Shown: one piece after another, positions 26,131-34,296 of the stretch
Numbering within the stretch: the stretch's first letter is position 1
Layout: each line of letters begins with the position of its first letter
DNA from: Pseudomonas frederiksbergensis
GTDB lineage: Bacteria > Pseudomonadota > Gammaproteobacteria > Pseudomonadales > Pseudomonadaceae
Assembly (NCBI RefSeq): GCF_003732665.1
Contig: NZ_MOBP01000025.1
Location: 1 to 64,000 of the forward strand
Length of the DNA: 64,000 bases
Reading direction: 5' to 3'
Made by a program: the position numbers and the translations under genes
The notes under the pieces: generated by a model
The model's input: only the letters and a program-made list of their open reading frames with translations
The model's database searches: none
Told to the model about the DNA's origin: nothing

Positions 26131-26195
26131 GTAGGAGCAAAGCTTGCTCGCGATGGCGATTTTTAGGGCGCCATCGCGAGCAAGCTTTGCTCCTG
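26131..26195. repeat. Short REP pair, GTAGGAGCAAAGCTT variant
   Basis: A 65-bp compact hairpin with arms GTAGGAGCAAAGCTTGCTCG and complement around ATGGCG...CGCCAT; a different core variant from the 18.6 kb copy. Confidence 0.9.
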
Positions 26196-26219
26196 CCGGG
26201 AATATATCCGACGCAATAA

Positions 26220-26486
26220 TTAGTGCGGCATGGACCAGGACTGAAGTGTGTAACCTTCCTGGCTCAGCTCTTTACGTGCCTGTTCCAGCAGATGTTCAAG
26301 TTGCACCGGATCGGAATAGGCGCTGCTTGGGATCTGGGCGTGGCTAACGCGGTTTTTAGTGCGGTCGACAACGCTCAGGCTGAGTTCGCCGTTGCCGTCT
26401 TGTGGAGCCCAGGCCACGCATTCAAATGGTTCGAACGCGAGTTTGGCAATCAAAAGAGCTTCGTTGATACGGAGCGGGGCGGTCAT
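26220..26486 (-). CDS. Small protein of unknown function
   Basis: 88 residues from ATG 26486 (GAGAGAAGA upstream); the longer frame to 26510 lacks a site. There is no signal peptide. The composition suggests a small alpha/beta domain (FECVAWAPQDGNGELSLSVV) followed by a helix (EHLLEQARKELSQEGYTLQS). No family was recognised. It is divergent from the sigma-54 activator gene across an AT-rich 343-bp gap and has a partial -24/-12-like sequence just upstream. Confidence 0.7.
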   Translation of the reverse strand: MTAPLRINEALLIAKLAFEPFECVAWAPQDGNGELSLSVVDRTKNRVSHAQIPSSAYSDPVQLEHLLEQARKELSQEGYTLQSWSMPH

Positions 26487-26829
26487 GGGATCTTCTCTCT
26501 GTATGCCCAATCAAGTGATGTGCCGTCGGTTGGGCTTACCGTTCGGCTGGTTACTTGTACTGATGCCCTCAATAGGGGCTCGGGTCACACACAATCCAAA
26601 GAAAATTCAACTTTCTTTCATATACTCAATATTCAGGCTTTTTTTGAAAGCTGAATGAAAGGTTCAGGTCGTTAGGTAACTAACAAAGTTCCTTCTTATA
26701 ACTAACCAGTTACAACTCCTATAATCAATTGATACAAGGCCCTGTCAAATTCTTGCTAATGTTACAGCCAGGTCCGCCAAATGACTGTTTTTAATAATAT
26801 TTCCTTAAATTTGGCGCCAAGGAACAGTC
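26487..26829. other. AT-rich divergent intergenic region
   Basis: 343 bp with no credible coding frame. It holds a TATAAT at 26720-26725, inverted repeats near the activator gene start, and the 10-bp palindrome TTGGCGCCAA at 26811-26820. Confidence 0.6.
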
Positions 26830-26831
26830 AT
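26781..26831. promoter_or_regulatory. Inverted repeat spanning the activator start codon
   Basis: ATGACTGTT (26781-26789) and its exact complement AACAGTCAT (26823-26831) are separated by 33 bp. The second arm includes the first two bases of the start codon, and the perfect palindrome TTGGCGCCAA lies between. It may be an autoregulatory operator or an mRNA hairpin. Confidence 0.4.
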
Positions 26832-28155
26832 GATCGAAGCGCCTGCCTTACGACGTCTGTTAGTGGTTGACCCTTGCGACGATTGCCATCGTCTTTTGCC
26901 GGGCTTGCGCTCTGTGGGTTGGGATGTCGACAGCTGTACGCTGGAAAACGCCGCCGACCGCACGTGCGATGTCGGCCTCTTGCGATTGCAGCCGTTCCAC
27001 CTCGAACGTCCGGAAGCCGTCAAGGAGCTGATCAGCCGCAGCGGCACGGAATGGATCGCCGTACTCAACCAGGAAGTCCTGCGGTTGCAGAACGTCGGGG
27101 ACTTTGTGTGCGAATGGTTTTTCGACTTCCACACCTTGCCGTTCGATGTGTCCCGGGTCCAGGTGACCCTGGGACGAGCGTTCGGCATGGCGCGGTTGCG
27201 CGGGCAGGGCACGGTTCATATCGATCAGCCAGAACACGAGTTGCTCGGTGACAGCAAGCCGATCCGCGAACTGCGCAAGTTGTTGAGCAAATTGGCGCCC
27301 ACCGAGTCCCCCGTATTGATCCGCGGCGAAAGCGGCACCGGCAAGGAGCTGGTCGCCCGCACCCTGCATCGACAATCCCAGCGTCACAGCAAGCCGTTTG
27401 TGGCGATCAACTGCGGCGCCATTCCCGAACACCTGATCCAGTCCGAACTGTTTGGCCACGAGAAAGGCGCGTTTACCGGCGCGCACCAGCGCAAGATCGG
27501 GCGGATCGAAGCGGCGAACGGCGGCACATTGTTTCTCGATGAAATCGGTGATCTGCCACTGGAATTGCAGGCCAATCTGCTGCGCTTCCTGCAGGAAAAA
27601 CACATCGAGCATGTGGGCGGCAGCCAGCAGATTCCGGTGGATGTGCGGGTATTGGCGGCGACTCACGTTGACCTTGAGGCGGCCATCGAGAAGAAACGCT
27701 TTCGCGAAGATTTGTACTACCGCCTCAACGTGCTGCAAGTGGTCACCGCGCCACTGCGCGAGCGCCACGGCGACCTGTCGATGTTGGCCAACCACTTTGC
27801 CCATTTCTATAGCCATGAAACCGGTCGCCGCCCGCGCAGTTTCAGCGAGGACGCGCTGATCGCCATGGGCAAGCACGACTGGCCGGGCAATGTGCGCGAG
27901 CTGGCCAACCGGGTACGTCGCGGCTTGGTACTGGCCGAAGGCCGGCAGATTGAAGCGCGGGACCTGGGCCTGATCAGCCAGCAGACCATTGCCGCGCCAA
28001 TGGGTACGCTGGAAGACTACAAAACCCGCGCTGAACGCCAGGCCTTGTGCGATGTGCTTAACCGCCACAGTGACAATTTGAGCATCGCCGCCAAAGTGCT
28101 GGGGATCTCCAGGCCTACCTTCTACCGTTTGTTGCACAAACATCAGATCCGTTAG
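26830..28155 (+). CDS. Sigma-54-dependent activator (VpsR-like), probable fap regulator
   Basis: This 441-residue enhancer-binding protein has a degenerate receiver-like N-terminal domain (~1-125, LLVVDPCDDCHRLLPGLRS) as in VpsR/FleQ-type activators. An AAA+ domain follows, with Walker A RGESGTGKE near residue 165, the sigma-54 contact loop GAFTGA at 213-218 and Walker B GGTLFLDEIGDL. A Fis-type helix-turn-helix ends the protein (NLSIAAKVLGISRPTFYRLL). It needs RpoN. It converges on fapF and shares a terminator with it. A -24/-12 promoter precedes fapA, so control of the amyloid operon is the natural hypothesis. VpsR and FleQ sense cyclic di-GMP; whether this protein does is not visible. Confidence 0.88.
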   Translation: MIEAPALRRLLVVDPCDDCHRLLPGLRSVGWDVDSCTLENAADRTCDVGLLRLQPFHLERPEAVKELISRSGTEWIAVLNQEVLRLQNVGDFVCEWFFDFHTLPFDVSRVQVTLGRAFGMARLRGQGTVHIDQPEHELLGDSKPIRELRKLLSKLAPTESPVLIRGESGTGKELVARTLHRQSQRHSKPFVAINCGAIPEHLIQSELFGHEKGAFTGAHQRKIGRIEAANGGTLFLDEIGDLPLELQANLLRFLQEKHIEHVGGSQQIPVDVRVLAATHVDLEAAIEKKRFREDLYYRLNVLQVVTAPLRERHGDLSMLANHFAHFYSHETGRRPRSFSEDALIAMGKHDWPGNVRELANRVRRGLVLAEGRQIEARDLGLISQQTIAAPMGTLEDYKTRAERQALCDVLNRHSDNLSIAAKVLGISRPTFYRLLHKHQIR

Positions 28156-28167
28156 CAAGACAAAAAA

Positions 28168-28201
28168 AAGCCCCGCCGGGATTGAAGTCCCGGCGGGGCT
28201 T
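28168..28201. terminator. Bidirectional intrinsic terminator
   Basis: 13-bp stem AAGCCCCGCCGGG / CCCGGCGGGGCTT with an 8-base loop between the convergent activator gene and fapF. The minus-strand product has a long T-run, so it ends the fap operon; the plus-strand tail is weaker. Confidence 0.9.
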
Positions 28202-28213
28202 TGCCGTTGTGGA

Positions 28214-29494
28214 TCAGAAGTAGTACGGGAATTTCAGGCTGAAGGAAAAGTCCGGCGAGTCCTCGGTCAAGCCGATTGACAGGTTAGGCACGATTGTCAG
28301 GTTATCGGTGGCGGCCAGGGTCATGCCGATGTTGAAGTTGGCGGCGTTGTAATCGCTGTTGGAAATCGATTGCCAATCACCACCGTCCGGCTTGATTTTG
28401 CTTTTGCGGGCGAACTGATCGGTGAACGAGAACGACATACTCATCTTCTCGTTCAAGGCGAACGCAATGCCGGCGCCGACCTGCCAGGAATCACCCAGTT
28501 TCACGTCTCCCTTGACCTTGGAGCCGACCTGCGGGCTGATATCGCTGAAAGAGTCCTGCATGTTGTAGGTGTAGGACAGCGTGCCGAACAGCACGGCAGG
28601 GTCGAAGGTCTTGACCAGCGAGAGCCCCGGGGTAATCGCCCAGACACCATTGCCCGTAGGCAAATCCTCTGGGACCGAGAGGTTATCGTTGGTCGGGTCA
28701 CTGACCAGCTTGATGCCGTAAGGGTCCTTGCCGGTCGGTGCCTTGACGCGCAACGTCGCGACCGCGTCGGGCCAGTTGGCCGACTCATCCAGAAACTTGT
28801 AAGCCACGCCGACGTTAACATCGCCGATGGTCGGGTCCCGGGTTACGGTTGCGTCCGACGTCACCGGGCCTGCGCCACCAGCGCCTCCGGAGGAATACGT
28901 GGATTCGCGATAAACGATCGGGACGTTAATGTCGAATTGCCAGCGCTGCGCCACGTTGTAACGGGCGGTCAGGTCCAGGGTCCAGTTGTCGGCCTTGATA
29001 CGGTCGAGGTTGATGTTGCCGAGAAAAATCGAGTCCAGTGCCAGGAAGCCGTTGAGCGTCAATGCCCGGGTATCGTAGTGCGTGTAGGTCACGCCGGTTT
29101 CGAGGCTGAACTTGCCGCCACCGAAGAAGCCGCTGGCTTCGTCATACAGGTTGGACACGCTTTGCGCAGGCTCCGAATCATCCTTGAGCGATTGCCCATA
29201 GGAACTGCCTGAGGTGCCCGGCGCGCCGGTGGCCACCGTCTGACCACCCCTGGCCGGCTCGGCGGGGGATTTGGTCAGACGTTTGGGCGCCGGTGTTGCG
29301 GGTGTTTCTTCGACCTGGCGAACGCGTTGTTCAAGCACCATCAGCGCGTTCTGTTGTGCTTCGTAACGTTGTTTCAACTCCATGAGTTCTTGTTTTAATT
29401 GTTCGACCTGGGGGTCCGGCGCTGCGTAGAGCAGTGTGGCCGGGCTCAGGCTACTCAAACAGACGATAGCTCTGAACGTTAACGATCGGTGCAT
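28214..29494 (-). CDS. fapF: FapF, outer-membrane export porin for functional amyloid
   Basis: 426 residues: signal peptide, then an N-terminal heptad coiled coil (residues ~29-62, VEQLKQELMELKQRYEAQQN), a flexible Pro/Thr/Gly-rich linker, and a beta-barrel ending in the outer-membrane C-terminal Phe (FPYYF). FapF forms a trimeric pore that secretes FapB, FapC and FapE to the surface; the coiled coil plugs or gates the pore in characterised Pseudomonas systems. It is the last gene of fapABCDEF. Confidence 0.93.
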   Translation of the reverse strand: MHRSLTFRAIVCLSSLSPATLLYAAPDPQVEQLKQELMELKQRYEAQQNALMVLEQRVRQVEETPATPAPKRLTKSPAEPARGGQTVATGAPGTSGSSYGQSLKDDSEPAQSVSNLYDEASGFFGGGKFSLETGVTYTHYDTRALTLNGFLALDSIFLGNINLDRIKADNWTLDLTARYNVAQRWQFDINVPIVYRESTYSSGGAGGAGPVTSDATVTRDPTIGDVNVGVAYKFLDESANWPDAVATLRVKAPTGKDPYGIKLVSDPTNDNLSVPEDLPTGNGVWAITPGLSLVKTFDPAVLFGTLSYTYNMQDSFSDISPQVGSKVKGDVKLGDSWQVGAGIAFALNEKMSMSFSFTDQFARKSKIKPDGGDWQSISNSDYNAANFNIGMTLAATDNLTIVPNLSIGLTEDSPDFSFSLKFPYYF

Positions 29495-29540
29495 GGGTAA
29501 GCCGTCCCTTCTGATTAAATCCGATGAGACAGAGCGTAGA

Positions 29541-30308
29541 TCAGAATCCGATAGTGCGAAGGCCTTTGAGCTGGTCCAGATTGCCGCTTACTGCCCCGGC
29601 TGTCGGTACGTTGTCACGCAGTACGACATTGAGGGACGTGAGGTTGCGGACCTGGTTGCTACTGCCAAGCAAAGTCGTGTTCTGCATCAGTCCACCCTGG
29701 GCCAGGCGTTGCATGGTGGCGCCCTGGTTGTTGTTTGCCACGATATTGAGTTGCACACCCGTACCGCTTGAGGAAACGCTGAGCGAACCTGCGTCGTTGG
29801 AGCCGACCACCGTCGAACCTGCGGCCAATACCTGGCCTTGCGGTTGCGTTGCAGGGGCCTGATCGACCTGGCTCGCCTTCGCGACGTTGATATCAACGTT
29901 GTTGTAGGCGATGTTGTTGTCGCCGGCAGCGCGCACGACTTGCGTGACGCCTTCGGTGCTGTTGAGGCCGTTGCCGCCCGTGACGGTGCCTATGTTTGTG
30001 TTTGCGCCGGAGCCTTGCGAGCTCGTGGAGCTACCGGGTTTTTCGTCAATCATCGACACATAGAACTCAGGTTTGACGGTCGATTGCTGGACTTTCATCG
30101 CGGAGGTCGCACCGATCAGTGCACCGTTGGCATTTTGCCAAGTGGTGGTCATGACAATGCCGAAACTGACGATCCGTCCCGGCATGACAAATCGGCCTCG
30201 CAGGGTTGCCAATTCCTGATCCTTCAGTTCGATGGGTTTGAACGTTTGTGCCTGGGTGGGAAGGCTGGCGGCCAGACAAACCAGGGCCAGCCAGATTGGA
30301 GTCTTCAT
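29541..30308 (-). CDS. fapE: FapE, minor amyloid component
   Basis: 255 residues from ATG 30308 (GGGAG upstream). A signal peptide (core WLALVCLAASLPTQA) is followed by FKPIELKDQELATLRGRFVMPGR, the conserved start of FapE, and a Gln/Asn/Ser-rich middle. In studied strains FapE is found in mature fibrils in small amounts and may guide assembly at the surface. Confidence 0.9.
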   Translation of the reverse strand: MKTPIWLALVCLAASLPTQAQTFKPIELKDQELATLRGRFVMPGRIVSFGIVMTTTWQNANGALIGATSAMKVQQSTVKPEFYVSMIDEKPGSSTSSQGSGANTNIGTVTGGNGLNSTEGVTQVVRAAGDNNIAYNNVDINVAKASQVDQAPATQPQGQVLAAGSTVVGSNDAGSLSVSSSGTGVQLNIVANNNQGATMQRLAQGGLMQNTTLLGSSNQVRNLTSLNVVLRDNVPTAGAVSGNLDQLKGLRTIGF

Positions 30309-30340
30309 TGGATGCTCCCGGAGCTTCGTGCTCCTTATCA

Positions 30341-31021
30341 TTAGAAGAAGTCGCTTTGGATGAATCCGAAATCCATCAACTCTGCGTCTTGCACCGGGCT
30401 GAATGCGTTGACACGGCTTTTGGCCGTTAGTGGCAGGGGTGGGTCGAGCAACGCATTGGTTTTGTCGTAGCCCTGGCCTATGACGGCAAAGATGATGCCG
30501 TTCCAGCCTTTGACAAAATCTTCGACTTTGTAGCGTTTATGTCCGAGTACCGGATCGCCGATATAGACCCAGTCCTTTTGCACTCTTTGCAGGACTACAA
30601 AATGCTTGTAGCCACGGATATCCATGAGTACCACCACTGGGATTTTGACTTCTTTCAGCGTTTCTGTGGCTACCCGGTAGCCCCGGGCGCGCATGCCGAT
30701 ACTTTCCACGTAGTGCTTCATGTCGAGCATGGAAAAGCCCTGGACGCGGACAAGATTTTGATCCGAGTGGGCCAGCATGCCTTCAATGATCTGATTCTCA
30801 CTCACGTCCAGCCAATAGGCCTGGCGCAAGATGGTTGCCAGCGCAGCGGCGCCACAACTGAAGTCGGTTTTCTGTTGCACCAGATCAGCAAATTTACGCT
30901 CGCGTATGCTCTGGATCGGCTTGTACACCACCGCGCCGCCCGGCAGGACGGAAAGCGGCAATTGTGCAGCCTCGATCACACTGGCCACGCAAAGCAAAAA
31001 TGCCAAGGCGATAATGCGCAT
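30341..31021 (-). CDS. fapD: FapD, C39-family cysteine protease of the amyloid system
   Basis: A 226-residue protein with a signal peptide and a C39 peptidase fold. The catalytic Cys is in KTDFSCGAAALATI (Cys56), His140 is in RGYKHFVVL, and Asp156 is in YIGDPVLG. FapD is thought to process system components in the periplasm, the target being uncertain. AAGG lies nine bases before the ATG at 31021. It is separated from fapC by a strong intrinsic terminator, which should lower its expression relative to fapABC. Confidence 0.92.
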   Translation of the reverse strand: MRIIALAFLLCVASVIEAAQLPLSVLPGGAVVYKPIQSIRERKFADLVQQKTDFSCGAAALATILRQAYWLDVSENQIIEGMLAHSDQNLVRVQGFSMLDMKHYVESIGMRARGYRVATETLKEVKIPVVVLMDIRGYKHFVVLQRVQKDWVYIGDPVLGHKRYKVEDFVKGWNGIIFAVIGQGYDKTNALLDPPLPLTAKSRVNAFSPVQDAELMDFGFIQSDFF

Positions 31022-31047
31022 GGTAGGACGCCTTCTGGTTGTTGCTG

Positions 31048-31070
31048 AAAAAGGCCCCCGTAAGGGGGCC
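31048..31070 (-). terminator. Intra-operon terminator between fapC and fapD
   Basis: On the minus strand: GGCCCCC, loop TTAC, GGGGGCC, then TTTTT. It is a textbook Rho-independent structure inside the operon, consistent with high fapABC and lower fapDEF expression. Confidence 0.85.
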
Positions 31071-31083
31071 TCTAGAGACAGCA

Positions 31084-32373
31084 TCAGAACGAGTTGTTGG
31101 AAATGGCCAGCGAGTTGCTTTGTTGGTTGCCCACACCAGCAGCCACGTTGACGCCCAGGTTGCCGCTGCCGCCATTCACCGAACCGCTCAGGGTTGCAGT
31201 GTTGGTCACAGGGTTGGCCCAGCCGGTTGGAGTCAGCACTTGATAGGAAACGGTGTTGCTCAGATCAAATGAACTGCTCTCAGCGTAGGCTTTGGACTTG
31301 TCATACTCGGACTGGTGGGATTTGCTGCCGGATTTTTCGAACGAGGAGTCGAACGACTTATCGAACGAAGAACTGCCCGAACTGTTGTGCGATTTATCGA
31401 CCGACACGTCCAGCGTTGCATCAAGCGATGCGTTCAGAGCAGCGGCGGAAGACGAACTGCTGCTACCCGAATGGTGATAGCCATTATCCCAGGCAGCATT
31501 TTGAGCAGCCGCAGCCGAAGCATCCAGCGTAGCGTTCAACGAAGCATTCAAATTAGAGCTAGAAGAGCTGCTCTTCTCGTAGCTTTTTGAGCCACTGGCA
31601 TCGAAGCTTTTCGAACCGCTCACGTCAAAGCTCGATGAAGAGCTTTTACTGCCGTTCGCTGCACTGGCCTTGGCGTAGTTGGTACTGCCGCTGGCCGAGG
31701 TGGTAAAGGTCAGCGTATCCACGCGATAGGTACGATCGGCGTTGTTATTCACAGTCAGGCCAGGACCCGTTTGAGAGGCAGAGGCGGTGGCTGTTGCGTT
31801 ACCCAGTGGAGCATTGGTGTTAGCAATGGCCATGGTGTTTTTCTGTTGGTTGAGGTCGCCGGCCGCAACGTTGACACCCATGTTGCCGCTGCCGCCATTA
31901 GCCGAACCGCTCATAGACGCAGTAGCTTGGCTGCCGTAGTTGTCGACCCGGTTGTTGCGGCTGGTTTGGGTGACGGAAGCCGTGGCACTGGCGGTGCCGA
32001 ACACAAACGCATTATCAGGAGCGGCAGCTGCGGCGTTTGCAATAGCGGCCGCGTTGTCTTGTTGGTTGCCGTCGCCGCCAGCCACGTTGACGCCGACGTT
32101 GCCGCTGGTGCCTGTGGCGGAGTTGTTCATCTCGGCACTGTTGACGGTCCCGGCGTTGCCAATGCGGTTATCGGTACTGCTTTGGGTATCCCATGCATTC
32201 GCTGTGGCGTAGACAGGGATTCTGGTTGGAGGAGGGGTGTGCTGACCGTTGTTATTGTTATGGCCGTTGTGGTGACCATTGTGATCGTCATCACGCTGCC
32301 CAGCTTGTACAGCAACAGCCATGACCGCAGCAATTGCGAAAACCAGAGGCTTGATTGCCATCGAAGGTTTCAT
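31084..32373 (-). CDS. fapC: FapC, major amyloid fibril subunit
   Basis: 429 residues. Signal peptide to about residue 24, then a His/Asn-rich stretch (DDDHNGHHNGHNNNNGQH). Three amyloid repeats follow, each with the motif GNxGVNVAxGxxNQQxN: R1 around 91-108, R2 around 163-180 and R3 around 404-421. The R1-R2 linker is short, while the R2-R3 linker (~185-375) is about 190 residues of Ser, Ala, Lys and Asp with internal repeats such as SGSKSFDASGSKSYEKSSSS. There is no Cys in the protein. Linker length is known to vary among species; this is a long form. It is exported through FapF and forms biofilm fibrils. Confidence 0.95.
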   Translation of the reverse strand: MKPSMAIKPLVFAIAAVMAVAVQAGQRDDDHNGHHNGHNNNNGQHTPPPTRIPVYATANAWDTQSSTDNRIGNAGTVNSAEMNNSATGTSGNVGVNVAGGDGNQQDNAAAIANAAAAAPDNAFVFGTASATASVTQTSRNNRVDNYGSQATASMSGSANGGSGNMGVNVAAGDLNQQKNTMAIANTNAPLGNATATASASQTGPGLTVNNNADRTYRVDTLTFTTSASGSTNYAKASAANGSKSSSSSFDVSGSKSFDASGSKSYEKSSSSSSNLNASLNATLDASAAAAQNAAWDNGYHHSGSSSSSSAAALNASLDATLDVSVDKSHNSSGSSSFDKSFDSSFEKSGSKSHQSEYDKSKAYAESSSFDLSNTVSYQVLTPTGWANPVTNTATLSGSVNGGSGNLGVNVAAGVGNQQSNSLAISNNSF

Positions 32374-32428
32374 GGTGATTCTCCGTACTGATTTTAGGTT
32401 AAGTGTTGTTTTTTTTACCTGTTTTGGG

Positions 32429-33001
32429 TCAATCCGCGACCCGTACGCTCACGGTGTTGGCCGTTCGGTTTCCCACCCCGGCGCTCTGATTCAACTGAAT
32501 TACTCCACGGCTACCGGTGAAGGCCTGATCGCTGGTAGCGACCCGGCGATAGCCTGGTGCGGAGTCAGTTGGATCGGAGTTGTTGAGCAGCGCCACGTTC
32601 TGTTGCAGGAGGACGCTGTCGTCGATACTTTGCGGCTGTGTGCTGATGCTTATCCGCAGGGCATTGGCCTGCTGGTTGTTGCCGCCCGCGCTCTGGTTGA
32701 CGCCCAGCACGCCGTTACCGTTGCTGAAGGCGTTACCTTGAATGCTGGAGCTGGCGTCGATTCTGGGGTCTGCGGGTGAATGCAGCCGTTGGCGAATCTG
32801 TGTGGATGCATTGGCGTTGGTGCCAATCGCGATGGCCCGGGCGTTGACCTGTTGTTGCTGATCGCCGGCGGCCTGGTTGACCCCGAGATTGCCCTGGTAC
32901 TGCGCGCCCGAACTGTCGATGTCGGCGTTATCGATGACGGGAGACTGGGCGAAGGACGATGCACTGCAAAACATGGCGATAATCAGCAGAGAGCGATTCA
33001 T
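32429..33001 (-). CDS. fapB: FapB, amyloid nucleator subunit
   Basis: 190 residues with a signal peptide (core LLIIAMFCSASSFA) and three repeats carrying NLGVNQAAGDQQQQVNARAI, VLGVNQSAGGNNQQANALRI and IQLNQSAGVGNRTANTVSV. It is homologous to FapC but smaller and is thought to nucleate FapC polymerisation. It starts one base after the fapA stop, so translation is coupled. Confidence 0.93.
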   Translation of the reverse strand: MNRSLLIIAMFCSASSFAQSPVIDNADIDSSGAQYQGNLGVNQAAGDQQQQVNARAIAIGTNANASTQIRQRLHSPADPRIDASSSIQGNAFSNGNGVLGVNQSAGGNNQQANALRISISTQPQSIDDSVLLQQNVALLNNSDPTDSAPGYRRVATSDQAFTGSRGVIQLNQSAGVGNRTANTVSVRVAD

Positions 33002-33002
33002 G

Positions 33003-33440
33003 CTAACGGTCTCCCGTTATGATTTTCAGAGCACCCAGGCCTTGCTGGACGTTCGAATTGACCATGTTGGCGATGCCGCTGCCCGAATTGCCTGAACGCC
33101 CGCCGGGCAGGTTGGAAAGTTGGGTCTGGTTGCTGATATTGCCGCCCAGGTTGTTGGTGTTTTGAGTGACCAGGTTGCTGATGCCTGCACCACTGGCGAC
33201 ACCGGCAAAGTCGCCGTCGCTCAACTCGTTCGTTTGATTGAGGATATGTTGCGACGGGTTGGCATTGACGGTGGTCGGGTGAGGGTCGGGGATCAGCGGA
33301 GGAACCACGGCGTTGCGGGTCTGGACATCACGTTTGATCGTAATGATGCCGTTGTCAGCCTGAGCAGGCAGGCAGAAACTTGAGCCTAATGCGCATCCGA
33401 TCAGCAGGAGGCGGTAGATGCTTCTATCAAATTTCCCCAC
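33003..33440 (-). CDS. fapA: FapA, amyloid system chaperone-like protein
   Basis: About 145 residues from GTG 33440, chosen because AAGGA sits nine bases upstream and a signal peptide (core RLLLIGCALGSSFCLPAQA) follows. The longer open frame to 33650 would cross the sigma-54 promoter. The mature part is Asn/Gln/Gly-rich with NLVTQNTNNLGGNISNQTQL, resembling an amyloid-like repeat. FapA loss alters FapB/FapC composition of fibrils in studied strains, so it is viewed as a periplasmic chaperone. First gene of the operon. Confidence 0.88.
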   Translation of the reverse strand: MGKFDRSIYRLLLIGCALGSSFCLPAQADNGIITIKRDVQTRNAVVPPLIPDPHPTTVNANPSQHILNQTNELSDGDFAGVASGAGISNLVTQNTNNLGGNISNQTQLSNLPGGRSGNSGSGIANMVNSNVQQGLGALKIITGDR

Positions 33441-33497
33441 GGCGGCAATTCCTTCTGTAAATGGAACGCTGGCCCTTATCAGCGTTGCGAGGTAGAG

Positions 33498-33513
33498 AGC
33501 AGAAGGTGTGCCG
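33498..33513 (-). promoter_or_regulatory. Sigma-54 (-24/-12) promoter of the fap operon
   Basis: On the minus strand CGGCACACCTTCTGCT: GG and GC are exactly 12 bases apart and flanks match YTGGCACN5YTGCW apart from the first base. It ends 58 bp before the fapA start codon. Confidence 0.8.
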
Positions 33514-33597
33514 CTTTTGGCTTTTCTTTTAAAAACAGAGGGTTGGCTTTTATTGCCGGGGTGGCCAACACAGCGTTGTAACGCCGCTGAGACAGAG

Positions 33598-33621
33598 GCA
33601 TGGGAAAACGCCTTCCCATGC
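33598..33621. promoter_or_regulatory. Candidate upstream activator site of the fap promoter
   Basis: Perfect 9-bp inverted repeat GCATGGGAA-N6-TTCCCATGC, 85 bp upstream of the -24 element, a normal position for an enhancer-binding protein dimer site. Confidence 0.5.
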
Positions 33622-33771
33622 GGGCGGCCTTGCTTGCTAAGCGCCCCCAAGGCAGGTTGTATCAGTGGCTTAACACTTTTTTGCTGGCGAGTCCGGGCCG
33701 CTTTAGCTCAGGGGTTTGCGCAGGGATGGGTGTTTCAGAAATGGACAGGTGCGACGGGGCGCAATACCCCG

Positions 33772-34296
33772 TCAGGCCTTGAGCAAGCGCGTCACGGCCT
33801 CGAATGCCGCGTCCTTGCGTTGTTTCCAGTCACCTTGCAGTACCTGGTAAGGCTGGCGGTGCAGGTCCAGCCATTGTTGGCTGGCTTGGAAAAACGCCTG
33901 GCGTTCTGCCAGTTGCGGTTGGCAACGTTGCCCGTCGTCATGCCAGGCCACGGTTTCAGGGCTCAGCAACAAATGCAGATCATAGTGGCGTGCCAGCAAG
34001 GCTTGATCGATCCACGACGGGCAAGCGCCAAATAACGTGCGACTCCACAGGATGTTGCTCAAAAGGTGCGTATCAAGAATCAACAGGGACGGTTGCCGGG
34101 CGCGTGCTTCATCCTCCCAGCTCAGTTGGCCCTGGGCTATTGGGGTGATGTCGTCGTAGCGGGTTTCGCGGGCTTCAATGTCGATGAAATGCCGAACGTA
34201 CTCACCGACCAACAGGCCGCCAAAATGGGCTTGAATCTCGCTTGAAAGCCAGCTTTTGCCGCTGGATTCCGGGCCGGTGAGTACCAGTACTTTCAT
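33772..34296 (-). CDS. NadR-type ribosylnicotinamide kinase-like ATPase
   Basis: A 174-residue P-loop protein (LTGPESSGKSWLSSEIQAHF), homologous to the C-terminal kinase domain of NadR (AAA_28 family), with LLILDTHLLSNILW and VGEYVRHFID. It probably phosphorylates nicotinamide riboside to NMN on entry. It overlaps the end of pnuC (ATGA), the NR transporter gene, which strongly supports this role. Confidence 0.85.
   Translation of the reverse strand: MKVLVLTGPESSGKSWLSSEIQAHFGGLLVGEYVRHFIDIEARETRYDDITPIAQGQLSWEDEARARQPSLLILDTHLLSNILWSRTLFGACPSWIDQALLARHYDLHLLLSPETVAWHDDGQRCQPQLAERQAFFQASQQWLDLHRQPYQVLQGDWKQRKDAAFEAVTRLLKA

Noticed and set aside
33753..33773. GACGGGG-N7-CCCCGTC hairpin at the end of the NR kinase gene as a terminator
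   Set aside because: The stem is good but no T-tract follows on the minus strand, and it overlaps the stop codon region.
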